Shown in pieces: positions 18,210-25,956 of a stretch of 64,000 nucleotides of DNA. Source of the stretch: Oceanospirillum sp048265165 (GTDB taxonomy: Bacteria; Pseudomonadota; Gammaproteobacteria; Pseudomonadales; Halomonadaceae); contig NZ_JBLXCD010000001.1 in assembly GCF_048265165.1 (NCBI RefSeq), forward strand, positions 310,001-374,000. Direction: 5' to 3'. The notes beneath the pieces are model-generated. The model was not told where the DNA came from. It searched no databases and was given only the letters and a program-made list of their open reading frames with translations. A program made the position numbers and the translations under genes. Each line of letters starts with the position of its first letter. Within the stretch, counting starts at the first letter, position 1.

Positions 18210-18575
18210 CTATTGCTGTTCTTTCAACTCAGTCAAGTAATGGGCAATTTTATCTGCTTGACTGAACTTAATTTGCGGAAAAACAGGCATTCTGGGATAG
18301 CGTGGATCGCCTTCGCGGATCAGCTTTATAACTTCAGCACGGCTGAGGCGATGGGCCGCATTGGCGGGAATACCCATTAGAAACTTACCAAGACCATTGG
18401 CCTTATGACAACTCGCGCAATACTCCGTATACATCTGCTTGCCCGTGGCACTGGTTGGGGGCGGATCATCATTATAGAAGCACCCAGATAACAGCAGTGA
18501 TGCGAGCAAAAGCAATATCCCGAAAATCTTTCGGTTAGACTCTAACAAGTAAGGTGATAATCTGACACCAGCCAT
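18210..18575 (-). CDS. Monoheme cytochrome c lipoprotein
   Basis: The 121-residue protein has a hydrophobic segment ending in lipobox 'LLLSGC' (Cys32), then a class I cytochrome c domain with CASCH (Cys53, Cys56, His57) and a likely axial Met96 in 'PRMPVF'. It is therefore a membrane-anchored periplasmic electron carrier. The longer open frame begins at 18641, but a near-perfect AAGGAG six bases before the ATG at 18575 favours this shorter start. The neighbours (chemoreceptor upstream, DUF2947 downstream) give no clear partner. Its redox partner is unknown. Confidence 0.88.
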   Translation of the reverse strand: MAGVRLSPYLLESNRKIFGILLLLASLLLSGCFYNDDPPPTSATGKQMYTEYCASCHKANGLGKFLMGIPANAAHRLSRAEVIKLIREGDPRYPRMPVFPQIKFSQADKIAHYLTELKEQQ

Positions 18576-18787
18576 GGGCAACTCCTTTTTCGACTTGGAT
18601 CTCAGCTCTGCAAAGCTTTTTATCCTAAATCTGATAGGCATTCTTAACTATTACCTGAACATAGCTCATTTGATGATAACAAGCATTGCTACAGGGCAAG
18701 CATAACCAACCCCGCCATCAGAAAGGTCTGAGACCGGAAAGATACTCTCTCCGACGGGGCACGACATCAGAACAGATGACTTTAGGC

Positions 18788-20356
18788 TCAGCCGAAACGC
18801 TGAATCAGGCTGGACAGGTCATTAGCTTCATCCACTAGGTGAAGACTGGACTGTCGGGTAGCACGACTGGCATCAGCCGTTGCCTGCGCCGATTGATGTA
18901 TCAGTGAAATACGCTCTTTCATCTCGTTAGCTGCGGCAGATTGCTCCTCAGCGGCAGAGGCGATCTGGATATTCATCTGACCCAGCTGACTGATGATCGC
19001 CTGAAGTTCAGCCAATACCTGTTCGGCCTGCTTAATCTCATCAACCGTAGAAACGGCCAATGATTCAGAGGTTTGCATTTGGCTAACCACTTCACGTGTC
19101 TGATCACGAAACTGAGATAAAATAGTCTGAATATCTAACGTTGACTGTTGAGAGCGATGAGCCAAACCCCGAACCTCATCCGCAACAACAGCAAAGCCAC
19201 GTCCTGCCTCCCCTGCACGGGCAGCTTCAATGGCCGCATTTAGCGCCAGAAGGTTTGTCTGCTCAGCTATGCCGCCAATCACATCCAGAATCTGATCAAT
19301 ATTCTCACTCTGTTCCTGTAACGCTTCTAATTGAGCCGTTGAACTACGCACTGAGTCGCATAACGACTGTATCGCCTGCTCGCTTCTTCGTACAATATCT
19401 TGACCCGAGTAACTCACTTCATCCGTTTTTCGGGAAACGCCGGCGGCCGCATCACAGTTGCGGGCGACCTCTTCAGTCACAATACTAATTTGTTCCATAG
19501 CAGTAGCGGTCTGTGCCAGCTCATCAAGCTGAGTCTCTGTCTGAGAACTCACTTGAGCAGCCTGCTCAGAAACCCCTTCAATATGGCGGTGAAAATGGGC
19601 TGATGCATTATCAAGACGGTTCACGACCGTTCTCATTGTGCGATCCAGATAGTGCAGGGCAATATCAACTTCACCCACTTCATCATGATAGTTACTGTAG
19701 ACTTTCTGTCCCAGTGGATCGCTGTAAATCTTACGACACTTAGCCGCCAGCCTGCGATATTGTTTCGATTGCTGAAAAGCGGCAAAACCTATACCGAGAA
19801 CAGAAAAGATAACGATCAGGCTGCTTTTATCCAGGGAGATATCAGCCATCCAAAGTGCCAACACCAACAGAGGTAAGGTAAACAACATGCCCTGAGCAAA
19901 CGTAATAAAAGTACGACTCTTACTTTTAAACCAGTGAGATAGAAGTGCCCCCCCATTTCTAATAGTGCTATAAAGCTCATCCGCACGATCAACATCTGGC
20001 TGGTCCGGGCAGTGACGAACGGATTGATACCCTGTAATTTCCGAACCTTCAAAAATCGGCGTCACAAAAGCATCAACCCAGTAATGATCGCCATTAGCAG
20101 TACGGTTTTTAACCAAACCGATCCAGTTCTCACCTTTGGATATCCGTTTCCAAAGGTCGGAAAAGGCTTCTTTCGGCATATCCGGATGCCGGATAATATT
20201 ATGGGGAGCACCGATCAACTGACTTTCATCGTAACCAGATAAGCTAACAAAGTAGTCATTACAATCCTGAATGATCCCTTTTTTATCGGTTGTCGAAATA
20301 ATGCAGCGATCAGGATCGACCTTTATTGCCCTTTGGGTGACAGAGGGTTGTGACAT
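18788..20356 (-). CDS. Aer-like PAS chemoreceptor (aerotaxis/energy taxis)
   Basis: The 522-residue protein has an N-terminal PAS domain (about 20-115) with the Aer-type run 'WIGLVKNRTANGDHYWVDAF', a central hydrophobic hairpin (about 160-205), a HAMP-like linker and a methyl-accepting signalling domain whose tip reads 'IGGIAEQTNLLALNAAIEAA' (about 355-385). Aer proteins sense cell redox state through FAD bound to PAS and signal to CheA/CheW; FAD binding here is inferred from family resemblance. AAGGA precedes the start. The gene begins 12 bases after the stop of the PAS-GGDEF-EAL gene, so a c-di-GMP enzyme and a taxis receptor share an operon. Confidence 0.9.
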   Translation of the reverse strand: MSQPSVTQRAIKVDPDRCIISTTDKKGIIQDCNDYFVSLSGYDESQLIGAPHNIIRHPDMPKEAFSDLWKRISKGENWIGLVKNRTANGDHYWVDAFVTPIFEGSEITGYQSVRHCPDQPDVDRADELYSTIRNGGALLSHWFKSKSRTFITFAQGMLFTLPLLVLALWMADISLDKSSLIVIFSVLGIGFAAFQQSKQYRRLAAKCRKIYSDPLGQKVYSNYHDEVGEVDIALHYLDRTMRTVVNRLDNASAHFHRHIEGVSEQAAQVSSQTETQLDELAQTATAMEQISIVTEEVARNCDAAAGVSRKTDEVSYSGQDIVRRSEQAIQSLCDSVRSSTAQLEALQEQSENIDQILDVIGGIAEQTNLLALNAAIEAARAGEAGRGFAVVADEVRGLAHRSQQSTLDIQTILSQFRDQTREVVSQMQTSESLAVSTVDEIKQAEQVLAELQAIISQLGQMNIQIASAAEEQSAAANEMKERISLIHQSAQATADASRATRQSSLHLVDEANDLSSLIQRFG

Positions 20357-20368
20357 CGAATTGAATCC

Positions 20369-22450
20369 TTAAATGATACTTTCAACTGCCTCTGGTAGAG
20401 ATGCAAAGCACTCAACCAAGCCGGCTCGGGTCAGGTTTGTAACAAACAAATCGAATTCATTAGCAGGCAACGGTTTGCTGATGAGATATCCCTGAAGATA
20501 ATCACATTCAAGGGCTTTTAATGCAGACCTTTGCTCCTGAGTTTCAACACCTTCAGCAACAATCTGCATGCCGAGACTTTTAGCTAGCTGAACAATAGCC
20601 TTGGTCACCAGCCGCTCCTGGGGTTGCTCCGTCATTTTCTGCACAAAGCAACGATCGACTTTTAATTTATCAAGCTGAAAACGTGTCAGGTAACTCAGAC
20701 TGGAGTAACCGGTGCCAAAGTCATCAATAGATAACATAAAGCCTGCTTCTTTGAGGTCCGCGACCACAGAAACTGCCGAGTTAGCGTCCTGAATCATCGC
20801 CGTTTCTGTAATCTCAAGAGAAACCCTCTCAACAGGAACCTGATACTTATTCAAAACAGACATTAACTGTTCCGCCAACCCGGCATACTGTAATTGATGT
20901 GCGGATAAATTGACGGCGACACTTCCCGTAAAGCTTTCACCCCAACGGTTTATCTGCTGGCAGACCTCTTCAATAACCCAATGCCCAAGCTCATAGATCA
21001 GCCCGGAATGTTCCGCGATGGGTATAAAACGATCTGGAGGCACAAAACCAAATTGCTCTGAATTCCAGCGTAACAGAGCCTCAGAACCTACCAACTGACC
21101 GGTTTTCGTATCAACAATTGGCTGATAGTGCAGAGAGAACTCGTTGCGCTCTAACGCCAAATGAAGCGCCTGTTCCAGCAATACACTCTCTTTAGCGATT
21201 TTCTGCAGTTCGCTATTAAAAAAGTGACTGCTATTCCCTCCCTGCTCTTTTGCATGATGCATCGCGATATGAGACTGCTCAATCGCTTCACGGGGGCGCT
21301 GGCTCTGTTCCAGCAGGCTAATACCAATACTGACTGTCGAGCGCCATTCAATGCCCTGATATTCGATGCTACTTTGTAATGTATCCAGCAACCCCTGAGC
21401 GACGGACTCTGCCTGGGAAGGCGATGTTATATAAGGCGTTGCAATAATAAATTCATCACCAACAGAGCGCGCCACATAACCATCCGGCAAAAAAGTCTCT
21501 GACAACCGCTGCAGAGTGGTTCGGATGATGTGATCCCCCAGTGCCATACCACCATGGCGGTTCAGGCGCCCCATATTGTCGATCCCGATGTAAAAAACAG
21601 TAATCGGCTGTTGATGGTTTTGCAGCTTACGGCTCAGCGCTTCCGTCAACCCTTGCTGCCCCATAATGCTGTTACTTTGGCCTGGCGCTAATGAACTGAC
21701 CAGAGATGGAGCATCGTTGTGCAATACAACTTCTCCTGACGAGAAGTAATTCGTAATCTGACCGGCTTCATTCAACACGGTATAAATCGTTTTCTGCTCA
21801 GGGTATTCCTGCCCATCTTTTCGGCGATTCCAGATAAGCCCGGACCAATAGCCGTCATTGATGAGACTCTGCCATAGGTTTCGGTAAAAGGCTTTGTCCT
21901 GACGACCTGAACTAAAGAAGCCAGGATTGAACCCCAGCACCTCAGCAGAGGGGTAACCAGAGATCTCCTCAAAGCGTTTATTAGCCAATACAATTCTGTT
22001 ACTGGCATCAGTTACAACAACCGATGCCCGACTGGAATTGAAAATACGCTCAAAGAGTGTCCACTGGTCCTGATATTTCTGCCGCCAGCGAATATCACGC
22101 ACAAAGCAAAGCGCTGTCGAATCTGATAGCCGCTTAAGGGACCATTGAAAGTGAAAGCTTTTACCATCACTCGCATGTCCTCTCCCTTCTGCCGTAAGGG
22201 CAGATGTTTTATTCAATTGTGATAATAATTCTTCCCGGGTCTGAAAGAGACTTCCTTTCAACCAACTAATTAAAACCGCCTCTGGCAAGTGATACTGCCT
22301 TGCCATCTGTTTAAACTGAGTATTAGACGAGAGAACCGTCAACTGCTGATCTAAACTGATATGGGCAAATGCCGTATCAATCAGTTCCATACCTTGCGAA
22401 ACACCTTCTAACAGGTGTGACGCATCAGCAGACATTACGAAACGGTTCAA
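20369..22450 (-). CDS. PAS-GGDEF-EAL protein, probable c-di-GMP phosphodiesterase
   Basis: Order in the 693-residue protein: a PAS-like N-terminal segment (about 20-120), a PAS domain (about 135-245), a GGDEF domain (about 270-430) and an EAL domain (about 440-690). The cyclase motif reads VGDEF (Val330 for the first Gly). The EAL domain keeps 'SEALLRW' (Glu457), 'NLSAHQL', 'EITETA', 'DDFGTGYSSL', 'LKVD' and 'AEGVET', so phosphodiesterase activity is expected and the GGDEF part may be only a GTP-binding regulatory module. No membrane segment is seen. The start is TTG, supported by GGAG seven bases upstream; the next ATG is too far from that site. Co-transcribed with the Aer-like receptor. Confidence 0.9.
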   Translation of the reverse strand: MNRFVMSADASHLLEGVSQGMELIDTAFAHISLDQQLTVLSSNTQFKQMARQYHLPEAVLISWLKGSLFQTREELLSQLNKTSALTAEGRGHASDGKSFHFQWSLKRLSDSTALCFVRDIRWRQKYQDQWTLFERIFNSSRASVVVTDASNRIVLANKRFEEISGYPSAEVLGFNPGFFSSGRQDKAFYRNLWQSLINDGYWSGLIWNRRKDGQEYPEQKTIYTVLNEAGQITNYFSSGEVVLHNDAPSLVSSLAPGQSNSIMGQQGLTEALSRKLQNHQQPITVFYIGIDNMGRLNRHGGMALGDHIIRTTLQRLSETFLPDGYVARSVGDEFIIATPYITSPSQAESVAQGLLDTLQSSIEYQGIEWRSTVSIGISLLEQSQRPREAIEQSHIAMHHAKEQGGNSSHFFNSELQKIAKESVLLEQALHLALERNEFSLHYQPIVDTKTGQLVGSEALLRWNSEQFGFVPPDRFIPIAEHSGLIYELGHWVIEEVCQQINRWGESFTGSVAVNLSAHQLQYAGLAEQLMSVLNKYQVPVERVSLEITETAMIQDANSAVSVVADLKEAGFMLSIDDFGTGYSSLSYLTRFQLDKLKVDRCFVQKMTEQPQERLVTKAIVQLAKSLGMQIVAEGVETQEQRSALKALECDYLQGYLISKPLPANEFDLFVTNLTRAGLVECFASLPEAVESII

Positions 22451-22958
22451 AGTAAAACTCCATCAGTTAAAACAGAATAAATAAAGAAATGCTTATATTG
22501 AAGCTACGGCCGCGGCAATTTAGCACCTAGTCCAACGGATGAAAAGATGTTTCAGGCATATGTAAAGTTTGGTTTTAATCCGACACCAGTCAAAAAAATT
22601 AGCATCAAGATTTGACCTACCTCAAAACACCACGAAAAATCAGGGCATTAGGTTACATTGCAGGACTCAAAAACATATATTCAATAAGCATTGAACTGGC
22701 CATGTGTTACAAAAAAGCTACAACAAAGTCGTCACAGCGTCTTATATTAACAAGCCTAAATCGTGTTAAACATAAAGAATACTGGCCGACCCGAGCCCAT
22801 AAAATAAAACCTGCCCACCATCCCAATAAAAACCAAAAGGGCGGAATTCTTTTTTATATAAGCCAGAAGCCTTACAGACTGTCTTTTTATAAAATAATCA
22901 GTCAGTATCCACTGGGATATTTGCCACAATTTACCTATATACCACGCAAGGCGATCTG
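22451..22958. other. Intergenic region, 508 bases
   Basis: This divergent gap between the PAS-GGDEF-EAL gene and the HopJ-family gene is AT-rich. It should hold both promoters, but I could not place convincing -35/-10 pairs. A 115-residue open frame inside it has no resemblance to known proteins and overlaps the next start, so it is not called. Confidence 0.5.
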
Positions 22959-23297
22959 ATGAACTTAAATGACTTCCTGAATAAACTTGCAACAGATACA
23001 GGCCCGGAGTTTGAAGAAACCCAACAGGTCATTGCCAATCTCTACCACTACACTCCAACCGCCTTCAGTAACGGCGATATAAGAAATGAAGCGGGTCAAA
23101 ATGAAGGCAGCTGTAAAATCTTTGCATTTGCAAAAGATCAGCAGCTGAGTCAAGAGAGCACCCTTCGTTGCTTCGGGCGCTTTTATCAGGATGTGTTGAA
23201 TACGCCGGAGGGCACAGACCATGGAAATATTCGTAATTTTATGCGCCATGGCTGGGACGGCATCCACTTTGAATCTCAGACACTGACACCCAGATAG
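22959..23297 (+). CDS. HopJ-family protein (PF08888-type)
   Basis: The 112-residue protein resembles the HopJ type III effector family throughout, for example 'ETQQVIANLYHYTPTAFSNG', 'NEGSCKIFAFAK', 'CFGRFYQDVL' and 'NIRNFMRHGW'. The family was named from a Pseudomonas effector, but members are widespread in free-living bacteria without secretion systems. Nothing here (no chaperone, no hrp box, no secretion genes) suggests secretion, so a housekeeping cytoplasmic role is more likely; it is unknown. AAGG precedes the start by eight bases, and a strong terminator follows. Confidence 0.85.
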   Translation: MNLNDFLNKLATDTGPEFEETQQVIANLYHYTPTAFSNGDIRNEAGQNEGSCKIFAFAKDQQLSQESTLRCFGRFYQDVLNTPEGTDHGNIRNFMRHGWDGIHFESQTLTPR

Positions 23298-23318
23298 ACC
23301 GATAAAATTTTAGCTAAG

Positions 23319-23355
23319 TCAAAAAAGCCTGATGCAATTGCATCAGGCTTTGTTC
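23319..23355. terminator. Bidirectional intrinsic terminator
   Basis: A perfect 24-base palindrome (AGCCTGATGCAA and its complement, 23326-23349) has an A run on the left and TTTG on the right. It separates the converging HopJ-family and tsdA genes and can serve both. Confidence 0.9.
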
Positions 23356-23373
23356 TATCTGATGACGTTACGG

Positions 23374-24372
23374 CTACCAGCTGTCGGAGCCCTGCTCAAA
23401 GGTGCGGGGCCTCAGATTATCGGGTTTAAGGAAAGGCTTCTCACCGGTATTCGTATGCGCACCCAGTACTCGGCCATTAACCTTAGTTCCGTATAGCGTA
23501 TGCTTATGGAAGTTCAGGAATTTCTCGCGGGTAGCCTCAGCGCTACCAACAAAACGAGGATCCTGAGGACGCTCCTGAGCGTTAATAAAATAGGCCACAT
23601 CCCAGGCTTCCTGATCAGTTAACTTACCAGGTTGCCCTAATGGCATGTTGTGCTTAATAAATGCGGCGGCGGTAAAGATACGGGTCATACCCGCTCCCCA
23701 GTTGTATGCTCCATCTCCCCATAGAGGTGGAAAAACAACCGTTCCTTGAGCATTTTTCTGGCCCTGGCCTTTGTCGCCATGGCAAATCGCACAGTTCTCG
23801 GAGAAGACCGCTTCACCACGGCCATAATCCGACTCAAGTTTTGGCTTTTCTAATTTGCCAAAACCCCGGCCTGCAATATTGGTTTCATAAACAGGGGCTC
23901 CTTTGGCCATCCATTGCTGATAGGCCACAAGAGAAAGCATGGTATCACTACCGTAGGCGGGAGGCTTTCCGTTCATCGAGAATGCAAAACAGCCTGCGAT
24001 CCGCTCTTCAACTGAGTTAACATGTTGATTCTTACCCCGAAAATCAGGCAATGTCGTACTGGCAGGCCAAACTGGGGCAGCCCACATTTTACGCCCTTCA
24101 CCCATATGGCAGGTTCGGCAGTTCATATCGTTAAAGACATTCTTACCACGAAGCTGTTGTGTATTCATAAACAGATCGTAGCCTTTTCGGATGACAGCCT
24201 TTAACTGCGGCTTTAAACTTTCATCTTTTTCCAGATCCTCAAGAGCCGGTGCCTGATGAACATACTGCCCCTCTTTCGGTTCCGGCAGTTTCACTGAAGT
24301 ATCAGCGACGGTTATGCCACAACCCATTATCCCAAACAGCAATAGCACGCCCCGTTTCTTTGCAATATCCAT
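23374..24372 (-). CDS. tsdA: Thiosulfate dehydrogenase TsdA-like diheme cytochrome c
   Basis: The 332-residue exported protein has two heme sites: CRTCH (Cys85, Cys88, His89) and CAICH (Cys194, Cys197, His198). Cys128 in 'ERIAGCFAFSMNGKPP' sits where TsdA has its unusual Cys axial ligand to the catalytic heme, and 'FIKHNMPLGQPG' supplies a Met candidate (Met243) for the second heme. TsdA interconverts thiosulfate and tetrathionate in the periplasm. The open frame begins with TTG at 24378, but GGGAG stands seven bases before the ATG at 24372, so that start is used. The gene follows a TsdB-like gene by 12 bases. Assignment rests on motif resemblance and context; a related diheme family is possible. 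Confidence 0.85.
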   Translation of the reverse strand: MDIAKKRGVLLLFGIMGCGITVADTSVKLPEPKEGQYVHQAPALEDLEKDESLKPQLKAVIRKGYDLFMNTQQLRGKNVFNDMNCRTCHMGEGRKMWAAPVWPASTTLPDFRGKNQHVNSVEERIAGCFAFSMNGKPPAYGSDTMLSLVAYQQWMAKGAPVYETNIAGRGFGKLEKPKLESDYGRGEAVFSENCAICHGDKGQGQKNAQGTVVFPPLWGDGAYNWGAGMTRIFTAAAFIKHNMPLGQPGKLTDQEAWDVAYFINAQERPQDPRFVGSAEATREKFLNFHKHTLYGTKVNGRVLGAHTNTGEKPFLKPDNLRPRTFEQGSDSW

Positions 24373-24384
24373 GATCAATCTCCC

Positions 24385-25032
24385 TTATTTGATCGGCTGT
24401 TTAGCAAGCCATAAAGCGACGGCATCAATATCCTGCGCTGTCATCCGTTTGGCTACCGCCAGCATCAGGTTGTTTGGATCATTACTGCGGCTTCCGTTTT
24501 TCCAAGCGTGCAGTTGCTGGCGAATATAATCTGAGTGTTGCCCCGCCAGTTCCGGAAAGCTTTTCCCAACTCCGGCTGCATCTGGCCCGTGACAACTGTT
24601 GCAGGCGGGAATATACCGATCCCAATCACCCCTGACAGCAAGACGCTTGCCCAGAGCCTGCTGCTCAGTAGTCAGCGATACCGTTTCAGTATGCTTAGGA
24701 GGGAGTTGTGCATAATAGGCTGAAACATTCTTAATTTGCTGTTCCGTGAGCATATTAGCGAAGGGCATCATGGTGGCGCTCTGCCTGAGCCCTCCACGGA
24801 AATCCTGCAGTTGTTTTTCGATATATTCCGCATTCAGGCCAGCGAGTCGTGGCCAGGACTCAGCGCCAGCGTTACTTTTGCCATTACCGTCCGCCTGATG
24901 GCAGGCGGTACACATCGCCGATGTTTGTTGTCCTTTTATCGGGTCCGCATCAGCTAATGCCAACCCGGATGCACTACCACTACTTAGGGCTATTACTAAG
25001 CTGGCAATACAGGGCTTCAGTTGCTTTTTCAT
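24385..25032 (-). CDS. tsdB: TsdB-like diheme cytochrome c4
   Basis: The 215-residue exported protein has a signal peptide ('MKKQLKPCIASLVIALSSG', cleavage near 'LALA') and two c4-type domains, with CTACH and CNSCH heme motifs and candidate Met ligands in 'ATMMPFANML' and near 'NLMLAVAKRM'. In other bacteria a cytochrome of this type (TsdB) takes electrons from TsdA and passes them on. It is immediately upstream of the tsdA-like gene, as in tsdBA operons. Of two in-frame ATG codons the second (25032) is chosen, because GAGG is only one base from the first but seven from the second. The TsdB name depends on the neighbour; alone it would be called cytochrome c4. Confidence 0.8.
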   Translation of the reverse strand: MKKQLKPCIASLVIALSSGSASGLALADADPIKGQQTSAMCTACHQADGNGKSNAGAESWPRLAGLNAEYIEKQLQDFRGGLRQSATMMPFANMLTEQQIKNVSAYYAQLPPKHTETVSLTTEQQALGKRLAVRGDWDRYIPACNSCHGPDAAGVGKSFPELAGQHSDYIRQQLHAWKNGSRSNDPNNLMLAVAKRMTAQDIDAVALWLAKQPIK

Positions 25033-25065
25033 AAGCATACCTCATCAATCAAGCAGTCCATTTTT

Positions 25066-25081
25066 ATAAGCATTCGCTTAT
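25066..25081. promoter_or_regulatory. Palindrome upstream of tsdBA, candidate operator
   Basis: ATAAGC and GCTTAT form a perfect inverted repeat around a four-base spacer, about 34 bases before the tsdB start codon. It is followed on the other side by a T-rich stretch. It may be a repressor site; the regulator is not known. Confidence 0.45.
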
Positions 25082-25122
25082 CAGGATGTCTTTTTATTAT
25101 TTTCTATCATCCAGATAGAATT

Positions 25123-25154
25123 AAAGCCTGGTGATGAACCCATCAGCAGGCTTT
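25123..25154 (-). terminator. Hairpin terminator after ppiC
   Basis: A 14-base stem with one mismatch (AAAGCCTG... paired with ...CAGGCTTT) and a four-base loop lies downstream of the parvulin gene. On the minus strand it is followed by TTAATTCT, a modest U tract. It separates ppiC from tsdBA. Confidence 0.65.
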
Positions 25155-25206
25155 CGGACACCCTAAAATAGATAATACTAAATTAAGAGATATATGCTAT
25201 GTCAAA

Positions 25207-25485
25207 TTAGTTACGACTAGTTACTTCCAGCAGGTGGTAGCCAAATTGAGTCTTAACCGGCCCCAGTACCGTATTGAGTTCACCGGAGAAAACAGCTTTA
25301 TCAAACTCCGGTACCATCTCACCGGGGCGGAAACTGCCAAGATCGCCACCTTCAGCACCGGATGGACAAAGTGAGTGCTCCTGAGCTACAGCAGCAAAAT
25401 CTTTACCGGATTCAATTTCCGCCTTCAGGCTCAGGCATTGCTGTTCATCAGCCACCAAAATGTGACGTGCGCTTGCAACGGGCAT
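25207..25485 (-). CDS. ppiC: Peptidyl-prolyl cis-trans isomerase, parvulin type
   Basis: This 92-residue protein is a stand-alone cytoplasmic parvulin, about the size of E. coli PpiC (93). Seen: 'ARHILVADEQQC', 'GGDLGSFRPGEMVPEFDKAV' and the closing 'FGYHLLEVTSR'. It speeds proline isomerisation during folding. The open frame extends to 25518, but AGAGGAGA lies six bases before the ATG at 25485 and the protein then starts like the family, so this start is used. It has its own terminator and no clear functional partner nearby. Confidence 0.93.
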   Translation of the reverse strand: MPVASARHILVADEQQCLSLKAEIESGKDFAAVAQEHSLCPSGAEGGDLGSFRPGEMVPEFDKAVFSGELNTVLGPVKTQFGYHLLEVTSRN

Positions 25486-25691
25486 AATCCGTCTCCTCTG
25501 TTGAGTTGAGTCTAACAACTCATTTAATCGTGATGTGGGTATAGCGGGTTAACAAAAGGCCGCCTAAGTAAGGCATAATACGGGAAATCAGGGATACCGG
25601 CGTATATTGCCAACTCTTCTGGAATTAATTAATAGACTAAGATCATAGAAAAGCATTCAGGTTCCCTGAATTTCGCATATTTGGAGTATAA

Positions 25692-25946
25692 ATGGCGCTA
25701 ACATGCCGTATAGGCTGCGCAGCTTGCTGCATCGCCCCCAGTATCAGCAGCCCACTGCCAAAAATGCCTACGGGCAAACCGGCAGGCGTACCTTGCGCTC
25801 ACCTGCTACCCGATCTGAAGTGCGAGCTTTTTGGACAGCCTGAACGACCAAAAGTCTGCGGCGATTTCCAGCCGGCGGACTATGTCTGCGGGGACTCCCG
25901 GGAACAGGCACTTATTCTACTGACAGAACTGGAACGCTGTACCTGA
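25692..25946 (+). CDS. YkgJ-family cysteine-cluster protein
   Basis: The 84-residue protein has nine cysteines, opening 'TCRIGCAACC' and continuing with 'GVPCAHLLPDLKCELFG' and 'PKVCGDFQPADYVCG', the layout of the YkgJ/CxxCxxCC family thought to bind zinc or an iron-sulfur cluster. The biological role is not known. GGAG is five bases before the start. It converges on the radical SAM gene with only ten bases between the two stops. Confidence 0.85.
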   Translation: MALTCRIGCAACCIAPSISSPLPKMPTGKPAGVPCAHLLPDLKCELFGQPERPKVCGDFQPADYVCGDSREQALILLTELERCT

Positions 25947-25956
25947 TACAGTCAGC

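Noticed and set aside
22612..22959. 115-codon open frame before the HopJ-family gene
   Set aside because: AT-rich, low-complexity lysine/isoleucine composition, no ribosome-binding site, and it runs into the start of the real gene.
22959..23297. Virulence effector reading of the HopJ-family gene
   Set aside because: No type III secretion, chaperone or hrp-type promoter is seen, and the family occurs widely in non-pathogens.
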